From the NCBI GenBank assembly GCA_016928815.1, contig JAFGJZ010000045.1, positions 1 through 34,073 on the forward strand: DNA of 34,073 bases, read 5' to 3'. Shown one piece after another: positions 16,874 to 25,674 of the stretch. The stretch's first letter is position 1, and each line of letters opens with the position of its first letter. The translations under genes were made by a program, and so were the position numbers. The notes under the pieces are model-generated. The model was not told the DNA's origin, did not search any database, and saw only the letters and a list, made by a program, of their open reading frames with translations. The stretch is from Spirochaetota bacterium (GTDB lineage Bacteria; Spirochaetota; UBA4802; JAFGJZ01).

Positions 16874-18358
16874 ATGAAATTTATCATATTAAATGAAAAA
16901 GACAATGTTGCCGTTGCTCTTACTGACCTAAAAAAAAATGATTCCATTAATACAGGAAATAAAGAAATAATAATCAGACATGATATTGAAACGGGACATA
17001 AAATTGCAATTGAAGATATTCCTGCCGGTTCCGACATCATTAAATACGGTCATCCCGTCGGTCATGCAGCAATACAGGTTCATGCAGGAGACCATGTCCA
17101 CTCTCACAATCTTAAAACAAATTTAAGCGGTATTCTTGAATACAGCTATGTGAAAAAAACAGGAAAGAATGATGATCCGGTTTCTCCACCCAAAATAAAT
17201 GCATTTCGAAGAAGTAACGGTGATGTCGGAATCAGAAATGAATTATGGATTATCCCGACTGTCGGCTGTGTAAACGGTACTTGTGATCTGATACGAGCCG
17301 GATTTCTTGAGCAGAATAAAGCTGAAAGAATAGACGGTGTATTTGTTTTTCCGCATAATTACGGATGCTCACAGCTTGGTGATGATCATGTAAATACAAG
17401 AACAATACTTCAGGACATGGCAATGCACCCCAACGCCGGAGCTGTACTTGTTGTCGGACTGGGATGTGAAAATAATCAGACAGATGAGTTTTTTAAAACA
17501 ATGGAAGAATTTGATACTGACAGGATTAAGGCGATAGTTGCTCAGGATTACGAAGATGAAATTGCTGCTGGCATAGAAATTCTGAATCAGCTTTATGATG
17601 AAATGAAAAAAGATGTCAGGAGTGAATGCAGCCTTTCTTCTCTTAAAATAGGACTTGAATGCGGCGGTTCTGACGCACTTTCCGGAATAACCGCAAATCC
17701 GCTGCTTGGTGTTTTTTCCAACTACATGACAAACTGCGGAGGAACAACCGTTCTGACAGAAGTTCCCGAAATGTTCGGAGCGGAAACATTTCTGATGGAA
17801 AGAGCTGCTGATGAAGAGGTTTATGATAAAATTGTTTCAATGATTAATGATTATAAGGATTTTTTTATCAAACATGATCAGGAAATATATGAAAATCCCT
17901 CACCAGGCAATAAAAAAGGCGGAATTACCACACTGGAGGAAAAATCTCTCGGTGCTGTTGAAAAATCCGGAAAAAGTGAAATTAAAGATGTATTGAAATA
18001 CGGTGAAAGAATCACCAGTCCCGGACTTCAGCTGCTGAGTGCACCTGGAAATGATCTGGTCGCAACAACAGCTCTTGCAGCCAGCGGCTGTCAGATGATT
18101 ATTTTTACCACCGGAAGGGGAACTCCTTTCGGAGGACCTGTTCCGACCATTAAGGTATCCACAAATACCGGTTTATTCAAAAAAAAACAAAATTGGATTG
18201 ATTTCAATGCCGGAGCATTGCTTGAAAATAAAACCATGGAAACGCTGCTGAAGGAACTTACCGAATATGTGATAATGGTCGCAGACGGGAAAGAAACAAA
18301 AAATGAAAAAAACGGATTCAGGAATCTGACTATTTTTAAATCAGGCGTAACACTATAA
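16874..18358 (+). CDS. uxaA: Altronate dehydratase UxaA
   Basis: UxaA is an iron-dependent dehydratase turning D-altronate into KDG. At 494 residues it is the full-length form: an N-terminal SAF domain (residues about 1-95, including GHAAIQVHAGDHVHSHNL) and the large C-terminal altronate/galactarate dehydratase domain. The latter has family segments RSNGDVGIRNELWIIPTVGCVN, FPHNYGCSQLGDDH, GLGCENNQ, GLECGGSDALSGITANP and TTGRGTPFGGPVPT. It follows uxaB by 24 bases, with GAGGAG at 16858-16863, and closes the operon. Downstream, only about 70 bases separate it from the convergent iclR2, and I see no clear terminator there. Confidence 0.94.
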   Translation: MKFIILNEKDNVAVALTDLKKNDSINTGNKEIIIRHDIETGHKIAIEDIPAGSDIIKYGHPVGHAAIQVHAGDHVHSHNLKTNLSGILEYSYVKKTGKNDDPVSPPKINAFRRSNGDVGIRNELWIIPTVGCVNGTCDLIRAGFLEQNKAERIDGVFVFPHNYGCSQLGDDHVNTRTILQDMAMHPNAGAVLVVGLGCENNQTDEFFKTMEEFDTDRIKAIVAQDYEDEIAAGIEILNQLYDEMKKDVRSECSLSSLKIGLECGGSDALSGITANPLLGVFSNYMTNCGGTTVLTEVPEMFGAETFLMERAADEEVYDKIVSMINDYKDFFIKHDQEIYENPSPGNKKGGITTLEEKSLGAVEKSGKSEIKDVLKYGERITSPGLQLLSAPGNDLVATTALAASGCQMIIFTTGRGTPFGGPVPTIKVSTNTGLFKKKQNWIDFNAGALLENKTMETLLKELTEYVIMVADGKETKNEKNGFRNLTIFKSGVTL

Positions 18359-18427
18359 TAAGAAACACATTTCTTTGAAAACCGGATTCAGGTTATTAAC
18401 CATGAATTTAAAACGATAAAAAGCGGG

Positions 18428-19183
18428 TTATTGTTTAAATCCCATATGCTGTGAAATTTCCATTGCAGCTTCTTTAACATAGTCTGTTATTTCCGTTTTT
18501 TCAATTAAAGGAGCCGATTTAATATACCATGAGGTACTGACAGCTGCAATAACTTTACCGCGGTAGTCGAAAATGGGTGCGGAAATACACTGAACGCCTG
18601 CTTCATTTTCTTCATCATCGAAAGCCCATAAGTCGGATCTGCATTTTCTTACTTCTTTAATGAGATCATCCGCATTTTTCAAAGTCTTGTCTGTAAAAGA
18701 TTCGAATGGAACATCCTTGTACATTGCGAGTATTTCACTGTCGGTTTTCCCTGATAAAAGGGATTTTCCTAAAGCCGTACAGTAAAGAGGCCTTTTGGTG
18801 CCGATTATTGTATATTTTCTAAGACTGTTGTATTGCTCAACTTTGTCAATGTACATTACCTGATCATTCTGCATGATTGCAAGAAAAACAGTTTGTGTCG
18901 TTTTCTTTGAAAGATTTCTTAATACAGGCTCCGCCTCTGTTTTCAGTTCAAGATTTCCGAGATAAAGACTGCAGAGTTCTATAAATTCATATCCAATTTT
19001 ATATTTGGATGATTCATGATTCTGACGGATGTAACCTCTTGATTTCAATGAATTAAGCAGTCTGAATACAGTGCTTTTATGAAGATCGAGATGTTTGGAT
19101 ATAGCCGTGATACTGAGACCTGACTGTTCTTTTGAAAGCAGTTCAAGTATGTCAAAAGCTCTGTCAAGGGATTGAACACTCAT
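18428..19183 (-). CDS. IclR-family transcriptional regulator, copy 2
   Basis: This 251-residue protein is a close paralogue of the regulator at 9547-10335. The DNA-binding half (MSVQSLDRAFDILELL, then SITAISKHLDLHKSTVFRLL) is nearly identical. The effector domain has diverged more (for example the region around residues 145-180 and the C-terminus), which hints at a different or shifted ligand. AGGAAT lies upstream of its ATG. It is convergent with the uxaA operon and divergent from the kdgF-TRAP-uxuA operon, so it probably controls the latter, and through the shared operator sequence perhaps both. Whether it represses or activates cannot be told from sequence; most IclR members repress. Confidence 0.88.
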   Translation of the reverse strand: MSVQSLDRAFDILELLSKEQSGLSITAISKHLDLHKSTVFRLLNSLKSRGYIRQNHESSKYKIGYEFIELCSLYLGNLELKTEAEPVLRNLSKKTTQTVFLAIMQNDQVMYIDKVEQYNSLRKYTIIGTKRPLYCTALGKSLLSGKTDSEILAMYKDVPFESFTDKTLKNADDLIKEVRKCRSDLWAFDDEENEAGVQCISAPIFDYRGKVIAAVSTSWYIKSAPLIEKTEITDYVKEAAMEISQHMGFKQ

Positions 19184-19257
19184 TATAGATTCCTGTTATT
19201 TAAATATCTGCTGTACTAAAAAGTATTTAACAGATTAATATTCGTACCATCAATACG

Positions 19258-19286
19258 TCTATATTATTTTGTCTCAATTTTGTAAA
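19258..19286 (-). promoter_or_regulatory. Probable iclR2 promoter
   Basis: Read on the minus strand, TTTACA (complement of 19281-19286) is followed after 17 bases by TATAGA (complement of 19258-19263). The spacing is ideal and each box matches the consensus at four to five positions. The gene starts 75 bases further on at 19183. I see no copy of the shared operator element overlapping this promoter. Confidence 0.45.
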
Positions 19287-19387
19287 TTTTCAATCATTTT
19301 TACCAAATTGTCTTCAAATAACAAAATATACGGATTATTGTCAGTATTTTTTCTGATATTTTATTTTAAAGGCGTGTTAAATTTTAA

Positions 19388-19443
19388 TTGACATTAGTAA
19401 ATAACAATTTTACATTGAGATATACTGTTTTACATTATGAAAC
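19388..19443 (+). promoter_or_regulatory. Promoter and operator of the kdgF-TRAP-uxuA operon
   Basis: A consensus -35 TTGACA (19388-19393) is followed after 17 bases by a weaker -10 TACATT (19411-19416). Twelve bases on lies TTTTACATTATGAAAC (19428-19443). This matches the operator-like sequence at 10520-10535 at 15 of 16 positions and sits at nearly the same place relative to the -10 box. The two operons therefore probably share one regulatory signal, read by one or both IclR paralogues. Confidence 0.68.
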
Positions 19444-19467
19444 TTAATTTTTGGGATGGTTTTTGGA

Positions 19468-19794
19468 ATGCAATTTTTTAATACTGAAGATATGAAGCAT
19501 GAAATTGTTGAGGGTAATGTAGACCGTTATATCTATACAGGCGATTCAATGCAGATTGTTGAATACAGATTTCCGCCGAATAAAGTATTTCCCGAACATA
19601 AACATGATGACCATGAGCAGATGGGACGCCTGATAAAGGGAAAAATGGGATTTAAAGTCGGAAATGAGGAGAGAATTCTTCTCCCGGGAGATTTTTATCA
19701 TGTTGAAAAAGGGGTAATGCACAGTTCATGGACATTTAATGAAGAATCCGTGCTGCTTGATATCTTTACACCGCCGCGTGACGATTTAAAATAA
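19468..19794 (+). CDS. kdgF: KdgF-like cupin (unsaturated uronate ring opening)
   Basis: This small cupin of about 108 residues resembles KdgF, which speeds the ring opening of 4,5-unsaturated uronates to the linear 5-keto-4-deoxyuronate used by KduI. The single cupin core has the metal-binding set HKHDDHEQ plus a later His in GVMHSSW. The C-terminal VLLDIFTPPRDDL is very close to the KdgF ending. The start at 19468 is preferred because GGGATGG (19453-19459) lies about 8 bases upstream; an in-frame ATG at 19456 has no ribosome binding site. It leads the TRAP operon, so processing begins as soon as unsaturated monomers enter. A generic cupin of other function remains possible. Confidence 0.78.
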   Translation: MQFFNTEDMKHEIVEGNVDRYIYTGDSMQIVEYRFPPNKVFPEHKHDDHEQMGRLIKGKMGFKVGNEERILLPGDFYHVEKGVMHSSWTFNEESVLLDIFTPPRDDLK

Positions 19795-19832
19795 ATGCAC
19801 TTAAATTATTTATTTAATATTAGGAGGAGTAA

Positions 19833-20828
19833 ATGGGGAAAAGATTATTGGCAACAGTGCTGGTTCTGTCAGTTGCTGCTGCAGTGTTTTCGGGATGTTC
19901 AGGAAACAAAGGGGATGATAAACAGATTGTTTTAAGACTGGCTGAAACACATCCTGCGGATTATCCTACAACCAAGGGCGACATGGAATTTGCACGTCTG
20001 GTTGAGGAAAGAAGCAATGGCCGTATTAAAGTTGAAGTTTATCACAGTAAACAGCTTGGTGAAGAAAAAGCGGCAATTGAGCAGGTACAGTTCGGAGCTA
20101 TTGACCTTACACGTGTAAGTATAGCACCTCTTACAGAATTTGTAAAAGAACTAATAGCGCTTCAGCTTCCTTATGTTTACAGAAACGGTGACCATATGTG
20201 GAAAGTTCTTGAAGGACCTATCGGTGAAGATATGCTTAAAAAAGTTGAAGCCGGTAAATTTGTAGGTCTATGCTATTATGATCCGGGTTCAAGAAGCTTT
20301 TATAATTCTAAAAAAGAAGTAAAATCCGTAGATGATCTTAAAGGTATGAAGATCAGGGTTATGGAAAGTAAAATGATGATTGATATGATTAATGCTCTTG
20401 GTGCTTCTCCAACGCCGATGCCTTACGGTGAAGTATACAGTGCAATTCAGACAGGAGTTATTGACGGAGCTGAAAACAACTGGCCGAGTTATGATTCTTC
20501 AAGTCACTTTGAAGTTGCAAAATACTATACTACTGACGGACACCTCAGAGTACCTGAAATTCTTATCATGAGCAAACTTGTATTCGATAAACTTTCTTCC
20601 AAAGATCAGAAACTTATCAGACAGGCTGCAAAAGACAGTGTTGCAGTTCAGAAAAAATTATGGGCGGATAAAGAAAAAGAATCTGAAGCAAAAGTTGTTG
20701 CAGCAGGTTCGAAGATTACACGTCTTGATGATGCTGAGATAGCAAAATTTCAGGCAAAGATGGAACCTCTGTATAAACAGTATGCGGAGTTTGCGGACTT
20801 AATGGAAAAAATTAAAAACACAAAGTAA
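19833..20828 (+). CDS. dctP: TRAP transporter substrate-binding lipoprotein DctP
   Basis: This 331-residue DctP-family solute-binding protein carries a lipoprotein signal ending at FSGC (Cys21), so it is membrane-tethered outside the inner membrane. TRAP binding proteins capture organic acids and hand them to the DctQM permease. The family core is visible: RLAETHPADYPTTKGDMEFA at the N-terminus, and LKGMKIRVMESKMMIDMINALGA, whose Arg normally binds the ligand carboxylate. Then come PMPYGEVYSAIQTGVIDGAENNW. This DctP type commonly binds uronates or aldonates, and the flanking kdgF and uxuA point the same way; which one is not decidable here. AGGAGG precedes the start. A strong hairpin follows the stop. 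Confidence 0.92.
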   Translation: MGKRLLATVLVLSVAAAVFSGCSGNKGDDKQIVLRLAETHPADYPTTKGDMEFARLVEERSNGRIKVEVYHSKQLGEEKAAIEQVQFGAIDLTRVSIAPLTEFVKELIALQLPYVYRNGDHMWKVLEGPIGEDMLKKVEAGKFVGLCYYDPGSRSFYNSKKEVKSVDDLKGMKIRVMESKMMIDMINALGASPTPMPYGEVYSAIQTGVIDGAENNWPSYDSSSHFEVAKYYTTDGHLRVPEILIMSKLVFDKLSSKDQKLIRQAAKDSVAVQKKLWADKEKESEAKVVAAGSKITRLDDAEIAKFQAKMEPLYKQYAEFADLMEKIKNTK

Positions 20829-20836
20829 AATTATTT

Positions 20837-20870
20837 ATTTCTGATACACTGCCAGCAGTGTATCAGAAAT
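20837..20870 (+). other. Perfect hairpin between dctP and dctQ
   Basis: Two perfectly complementary 16-base arms, ATTTCTGATACACTGC (20837-20852) and its complement (20855-20870), flank only CA. The RNA would form a stem of about 14 base pairs with a short loop. No T run follows, so it is not a classical terminator. Its place between a binding-protein gene and its permease genes fits an mRNA-stabilising or attenuating element that raises DctP over DctQM. Confidence 0.7.
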
Positions 20871-20888
20871 ATTTATCAGGAGTCGGCT

Positions 20889-21413
20889 ATGTATTATATA
20901 AATAAGGTTATGTATGTACTTCACGGTTTTTTAGTTATTTTTGCAAAAATTCAGCTTGTATCAATGTGTCTTATTGTATCTGTGAACGTTTTCTGCAGAT
21001 ATGTTTTAAATCACAGTATTTTCTGGTCTGATGAAGTTGCGCTCCTTCTTGTAGTATGGTTCAGTTTTATCGGTATGGCCCTTGCAGTCATGGATAAACT
21101 GCATATCGCAATTCAGCTGTTCATGTCCAAATGTTCTGAAAACGTTGATAAAAATATTGTTCAGAAATTCACTGATCTGATGATTTTATTATATTCTCTT
21201 GTTTTGATATTTTACGGTTTTAATCTTTTTCGCGCAGGACTCACAAATACGCTCCCAAGTACCGGCATGCCGACGGCGGTAGTATACGGAGTTCTTCCAT
21301 TTTCAGGAATATTAATATTCTATGAATCTTTCACTAATCTATTCGGTCTGAAAAAATTTAAAAATAATCAATGTGTTGATGAGTTAGAAAGCTCGGAGGA
21401 TAAAAATGCCTAA
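20889..21413 (+). CDS. dctQ: TRAP transporter small permease DctQ
   Basis: This 174-residue membrane protein with four hydrophobic segments is the small DctQ subunit, which joins the large permease in the inner membrane. Typical features are the conserved FCRYVLNHSIFWSDEVALLLVVWFSFIGMALAV segment in the middle of the first half (read as NVFCRYVL, then WSDEVA) and a later LPSTGMPTAVVYGVLPFSG. CAGGAG about 7 bases before the ATG is the ribosome binding site and lies just behind the hairpin. The C-terminal end overlaps the dctM start by 8 bases (ATGCCTAA), so the two subunits are probably made together. Confidence 0.91.
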   Translation: MYYINKVMYVLHGFLVIFAKIQLVSMCLIVSVNVFCRYVLNHSIFWSDEVALLLVVWFSFIGMALAVMDKLHIAIQLFMSKCSENVDKNIVQKFTDLMILLYSLVLIFYGFNLFRAGLTNTLPSTGMPTAVVYGVLPFSGILIFYESFTNLFGLKKFKNNQCVDELESSEDKNA

Positions 21414-22701
21414 TCTTACAGTTGCTACGTGGCTGCTTCTCGGCAGTTTCGTATTTTTTCTTATTGTCAGAATACCTATTACTTTTGCACTTGCTATTTC
21501 TTCGGTTCTTACTGCCATTTTTCTGAAGATACCGATTATGACAACGCTTCTTCATATGGTTAAGGGTGTTGAATCTTTCAGCCTGCTTGCAATTCCGTTT
21601 TTTATCATTGCGGGAGAAATAATGGGTCAGGGCGGGATTTCAAGAAGACTTATTGAATTTTCGAATATTCTGATAGGACGTCTTAGAGGCGGTCTTGCAA
21701 TGGTTAATGTACTTGCAAGCATGTTTTTCGGCGGGATTTCCGGTTCTGCAGTTGCTGATATTTCTTCCATCGGATCTGTAATGATACCAATGATGAAAGA
21801 AAAAGGTTTTGATGATGATTATTCAGTTGCCGTTACCGTAACGAGTGCATGCCAGGGAGTAATTATACCTCCAAGTCATAATGTAATTATTTACTCAGTA
21901 GCAGCAGGCGGAGTTTCTGTTGGCTCTCTTTTCCTCGGAGGTGTTATCCCGGGAATAGTGCTGGGTCTGGCTGTTCTTGTTGTCAGCTATGTAATTGCAG
22001 TAAAAAGAGATTATCCAAAGGGTGACCGGATACCTTTTAAAAAAGCTGTTAAAATTACCCGTGACGCGATTCTCGGTCTTATCACAGCGGTTATTATTAT
22101 AGGCGGAGTTCTTTCAGGTGTATTTACAGCCACTGAATCTGCAGCGATAGCATGTATATATGCATTCATTGTAACGTTTTTTATCTATAGAGAAATTCCT
22201 TTAAAGGACATGGATAAAATACTTTTCAATTCACTTAAAACGCTCGCAATGGTAATGAGTCTTATCGCTGCTGCAAGTTCATTCGGCTGGTTTCTGGCAT
22301 ATCTGAAAGTACCTGCTCTTGCGACAGAGGCTTTGCTGTCAATCTCCGGCAATAAAATAATACTTTTATTACTAATCAATGTTCTTCTTCTGGGGCTGGG
22401 TTGTATTATGGATATGGCGCCTCTTATTCTTATCGTGACTCCAATATTACTGCCTGTCATGAGCAAGCTTGAAATCAGTCCTGTCCATTTCGGCATCATG
22501 CTTATTTTAAATCTGGCAATCGGCCTTACGACGCCTCCGGTAGGTTCCGCGCTGTTTGTAGGCTGTGCAATAGGTAAGGTTTCAATAGAAAAAATGACTA
22601 AAACTCTGCTGCCTTTTTACGCGGCAATGATAATAGCTCTGCTTCTAGTAACATTTGTACCTGAGTTCGTTATGTTTTTGCCTAAAATGTTCATGAAATA
22701 A
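21406..22701 (+). CDS. dctM: TRAP transporter large permease DctM
   Basis: This 431-residue protein of many hydrophobic segments is the large TRAP subunit, which forms the sodium-coupled transport channel. Family landmarks are AIPFFIIAGEIMGQGGISRRL, the ASMFFGGISGSAVADISSIGSVMIP segment, and in the second half GCIMDMAPLILIVTPILLPV and GLTTPPVGSALFVGCAIGKV. The length is standard, so it is not a QM fusion. GGAGG at about 21394-21398 in the dctQ tail provides the ribosome binding site. The uxuA gene follows after 19 bases, tying the transported solute to mannonate or its precursors. Confidence 0.93.
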   Translation: MPNLTVATWLLLGSFVFFLIVRIPITFALAISSVLTAIFLKIPIMTTLLHMVKGVESFSLLAIPFFIIAGEIMGQGGISRRLIEFSNILIGRLRGGLAMVNVLASMFFGGISGSAVADISSIGSVMIPMMKEKGFDDDYSVAVTVTSACQGVIIPPSHNVIIYSVAAGGVSVGSLFLGGVIPGIVLGLAVLVVSYVIAVKRDYPKGDRIPFKKAVKITRDAILGLITAVIIIGGVLSGVFTATESAAIACIYAFIVTFFIYREIPLKDMDKILFNSLKTLAMVMSLIAAASSFGWFLAYLKVPALATEALLSISGNKIILLLLINVLLLGLGCIMDMAPLILIVTPILLPVMSKLEISPVHFGIMLILNLAIGLTTPPVGSALFVGCAIGKVSIEKMTKTLLPFYAAMIIALLLVTFVPEFVMFLPKMFMK

Positions 22702-22720
22702 TTACTGCAGGAGAATAAAA

Positions 22721-23797
22721 ATGAAAATGACTTTCAGATGGTTCGGAGAAGGTAATGATCCGATTTCCCTGCAGGATATCAAACAGATACCGGGAATGAA
22801 AGGAATCGTAACTTCGCTTCATCATACCACAGTAGGTGAAGTCTGGAAATATGATGAAATAATCGCGGTTAAGAATAATGTTGAAAAACACGGACTTGAT
22901 CTTGATGTCATAGAAAGCGTGAATATTCATGAAGACATCAAACTGGGCGTTCCGTCACGTGACATGTATATTGACAATTATATAAAAACCCTTGAACAGC
23001 TGTCACGCGCAGGTATTAAAACAGTCTGCTATAATTTCATGCCTGTTTTTGACTGGACGCGTTCTGATCTTGCAAAAAAACTTCAGGACGGTTCCACGGC
23101 TTTATCCTATGATGAAAAAGCCGTTCTGAAAATGAATCCTGTTAATATGTTTGAAAATATTGCAGGTGATAAGGATATTCCGGAACTTCCGGGCTGGGAA
23201 GTATCAAGACTGAAGGATAAACTAAAACCGCTTTTTGAACAGTACAGCGACATAGACAATGAAAAGCTATGGAAAAATCTTGAATACTTTTTAAAAGCGG
23301 TTATACCTGCCGCGGAAAAACTGGATGTGAAAATGGCGATACATCCTGACGATCCTCCATGGAATATTTTCGGACTGCCAAGAATTATTACCGGTTTTGA
23401 CAATCTTAACAGAATGATGAAACTTGTGGATAATCCTTATAACGGCATTACATTATGCACCGGTTCTCTGGGTGCGAATCCTCAGAACGATCTACCTGCG
23501 GCAATAAGGCATTTTGGCAAAATGGGAAGAATTCATTTTGCTCATGTGAGAAATGTAAAACATACAGGGGAACGTGTGTTTCATGAAGCGCCGCACATCA
23601 CTTCAGAAGGTTCAATTGACATTTATGAAGTTATAAAAGCTTTCAGTGACATATCATATGCAGGTCCGATTAGACCGGATCATGGGCGAATGATATGGGG
23701 TGAAACAGGACGTCCGGGATACGGGCTTTATGACAGGGCATTAGGCTCGACATACCTGAACGGATTATGGGAAGGAATTACAAAAACAAAATGCTGA
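22721..23797 (+). CDS. uxuA: Mannonate dehydratase UxuA
   Basis: UxuA dehydrates D-mannonate to KDG. The 358-residue TIM-barrel protein starts with MKMTFRWFGEGNDPISLQDIKQIPGM and contains GIVTSLHHTTVGEVW, YNFMPVFDWTRSDL, MAIHPDDPPW, CTGSLGANPQND, IHFAHVRNV and IRPDHGRMIWGE. All are landmark segments of bacterial UxuA, including metal-binding His and Cys residues. AGGAG about 8 bases before the ATG is a good ribosome binding site. It is the last gene of the TRAP operon. The usual partner, fructuronate reductase UxuB, is not in the window, so mannonate either arrives through the transporter or comes from an enzyme encoded elsewhere. Confidence 0.95.
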   Translation: MKMTFRWFGEGNDPISLQDIKQIPGMKGIVTSLHHTTVGEVWKYDEIIAVKNNVEKHGLDLDVIESVNIHEDIKLGVPSRDMYIDNYIKTLEQLSRAGIKTVCYNFMPVFDWTRSDLAKKLQDGSTALSYDEKAVLKMNPVNMFENIAGDKDIPELPGWEVSRLKDKLKPLFEQYSDIDNEKLWKNLEYFLKAVIPAAEKLDVKMAIHPDDPPWNIFGLPRIITGFDNLNRMMKLVDNPYNGITLCTGSLGANPQNDLPAAIRHFGKMGRIHFAHVRNVKHTGERVFHEAPHITSEGSIDIYEVIKAFSDISYAGPIRPDHGRMIWGETGRPGYGLYDRALGSTYLNGLWEGITKTKC

Positions 23798-23836
23798 TCT
23801 TTTCAGGAATCCGCATTTCACGTAAATTTGTATTTT

Positions 23837-23854
23837 GAAACATTATGTATGAAA
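23837..23854 (+). promoter_or_regulatory. Operator-like sequence upstream of the chemoreceptor gene
   Basis: GAAACATTATGTATGAAA (23837-23854) contains the ACATTATG core and a following ATGAAA of the shared element at 10520 and 19428, but with three extra bases between them. It lies about 70-85 bases before the chemoreceptor start. The similarity could mean that the receptor belongs to the same regulon; with the altered spacing this is a weak call. Confidence 0.3.
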
Positions 23855-23923
23855 TTCTGTTTTATAACTGCATATTTAATAAAATTATTTTAAATGTTTA
23901 TGAAATTTAACGGAGAAGGCTCT

Positions 23924-25672
23924 TTGTATAATTTTAAAAAGAAAAGCAGTGTAAGACGGAAAATCATAATAATGGAAATAATACCATTGATTTCCGTCAT
24001 TATGATAAGTTTTGCAGCTTTATATCAGCTTCGTCAGCAGAATACTAGTATGAAATCTCTCGTTAACAATAACATGGATATGATGTCAAAACTTGTATCT
24101 GTTAAAACGCTAACAAGTCAGTACCGAAATGAGGAAATTAAATACTTTCTCTATTCATCAATGAATGAAGATGCACGTAAAACTGTTTATGACAATCTGA
24201 AAAAAATGAGAATAAATATTCTTGAAACTATTCAAAAGCTGGGCAACGATCAGGATAAAAATATTTTCATTCTGAAAGTAAATCTCGAGGCTTATCTCAA
24301 ACAGTCTGAGGAATTCATTAAAAATAATCGGGATTCGGATTTCGAAAAATCCCGTTATTACATAACGATTGGTTCAATTGTGAAACATGAAAACATGATG
24401 AATGCGATTGATACAGGTATTGAAAAAAGCATATCCTCAGCACATGATATGATCGGCAATTTTGATGAAATACATACGAATTCAATAATATCAATTACAG
24501 CTTTTGATATAATATTACTTGCGACAGTTCTGATAATATCATTTTTTGTAATTGTTTCCATAACAAAACCTCTGCATAGACTGCGTGATGAACTGAACGT
24601 ACTTTCCGTTTCTGGAGGGGATCTGACCCAAAGAATAAATGTCAAATCGAATGACGATATAGGTCAGATGGCTTTTGAATTGAACAATTTCCTCGGATCA
24701 CTGAAAGACATAATAAGCAAGGTTAAAAATATTTCATCCACCGTAAATGACCGTAATGACAATTTTGTAAAATCACTGGATGTCATTGTTAACGGAAATG
24801 ATCACGAAGACACTCATCACTGCGAAGGAGTTATTCAGCTTCAGCGGTATGTTGAAAATGTTCTGAATGAAATTATAACCCAAAGTGAAAGTATAGAAAA
24901 AATAGTATCTAACCTGGAGGAAATATCCGCATCTTCAGATATGATGTCCGATGCGGCCAAAAACAGTGTTGCCATTTCAAAAAATGTACTTGATGAGGTA
25001 AATGGAAGCATTACTTATATGCAGGATCTGAATACCCAGATTTCAGAAATTGGATATAATGTAATTGATACAAAAAACAGAATAAGCGAACTTGTTGAAT
25101 TGTCTGAAAAAATAACTGAAATTCTGAATTCCATAACCGATATATCCGACAGAACAAATCTTCTGGCATTAAATGCTGCAATAGAGGCTGCCAGAGCCGG
25201 TGATGCAGGAAAGGGGTTTGCAGTTGTTGCATCAGAGATATTAAAATTAGCCGAACAGACAAGTACGGAAACCAATCAGATATCATATATTATCTCTGAA
25301 ATCAATTCCAGAGTAAATTCGGTAAAAAATGCAAATAACAATGTTGAAACAAGCATAAAAAACGGTGAAAAAATTAATCTTCAGATAAATGATAAACTTG
25401 ACAGGGTTTTAAAGGTAACTCATGAAAACAATTCGAGTGCACATGAAATAGAATGCAGCATATCCGAACAGAGAATATCGATCAACGATATAACTTCAAA
25501 TATCTTTTTAATAAACGATAAAGGAGTTAACATACGTGCAAGTGAGACGAGAAATAATGAAATTCTTGAAAATATAAAAACGGTGCTGATGGATAAGCTC
25601 AATGAAATAAAAAATGTTTCTCTGCTCGTATCTGAACTGAAAATTGAAATGGATAAATTTAAAACAGACTGA
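23924..25672 (+). CDS. Methyl-accepting chemotaxis protein
   Basis: This membrane chemoreceptor has about 582 residues. It has an N-terminal transmembrane helix, a helical periplasmic four-helix-type sensor region ([15 protein letters not shown] onward), a second transmembrane helix ([16 protein letters not shown]), a HAMP linker ([11 protein letters not shown]) and a cytoplasmic coiled coil. The coiled coil carries the signature tip [20 protein letters not shown], which contacts CheA and CheW. The longest frame begins with ATG at 23894, but no ribosome binding site precedes it. GGAGAAGG (23912-23919) lies 4 bases before an in-frame TTG at 23924, which I prefer. Its place behind the uronate genes suggests taxis toward these acids, which is inference. 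An EamA-type gene starts 2 bases after its stop. Confidence 0.88.
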   Translation: MYNFKKKSSVRRKIIIMEIIPLISVIMISFAALYQLRQQNTSMKSLVNNNMDMMSKLVSVKTLTSQYRNEEIKYFLYSSMNEDARKTVYDNLKKMRINILETIQKLGNDQDKNIFILKVNLEAYLKQSEEFIKNNRDSDFEKSRYYITIGSIVKHENMMNAIDTGIEKSISSAHDMIGNFDEIHTNSIISITAFDIILLATVLIISFFVIVSITKPLHRLRDELNVLSVSGGDLTQRINVKSNDDIGQMAFELNNFLGSLKDIISKVKNISSTVNDRNDNFVKSLDVIVNGNDHEDTHHCEGVIQLQRYVENVLNEIITQSESIEKIVSNLEEISASSDMMSDAAKNSVAISKNVLDEVNGSITYMQDLNTQISEIGYNVIDTKNRISELVELSEKITEILNSITDISDRTNLLALNAAIEAARAGDAGKGFAVVASEILKLAEQTSTETNQISYIISEINSRVNSVKNANNNVETSIKNGEKINLQINDKLDRVLKVTHENNSSAHEIECSISEQRISINDITSNIFLINDKGVNIRASETRNNEILENIKTVLMDKLNEIKNVSLLVSELKIEMDKFKTD

Positions 25673-25674
25673 TC

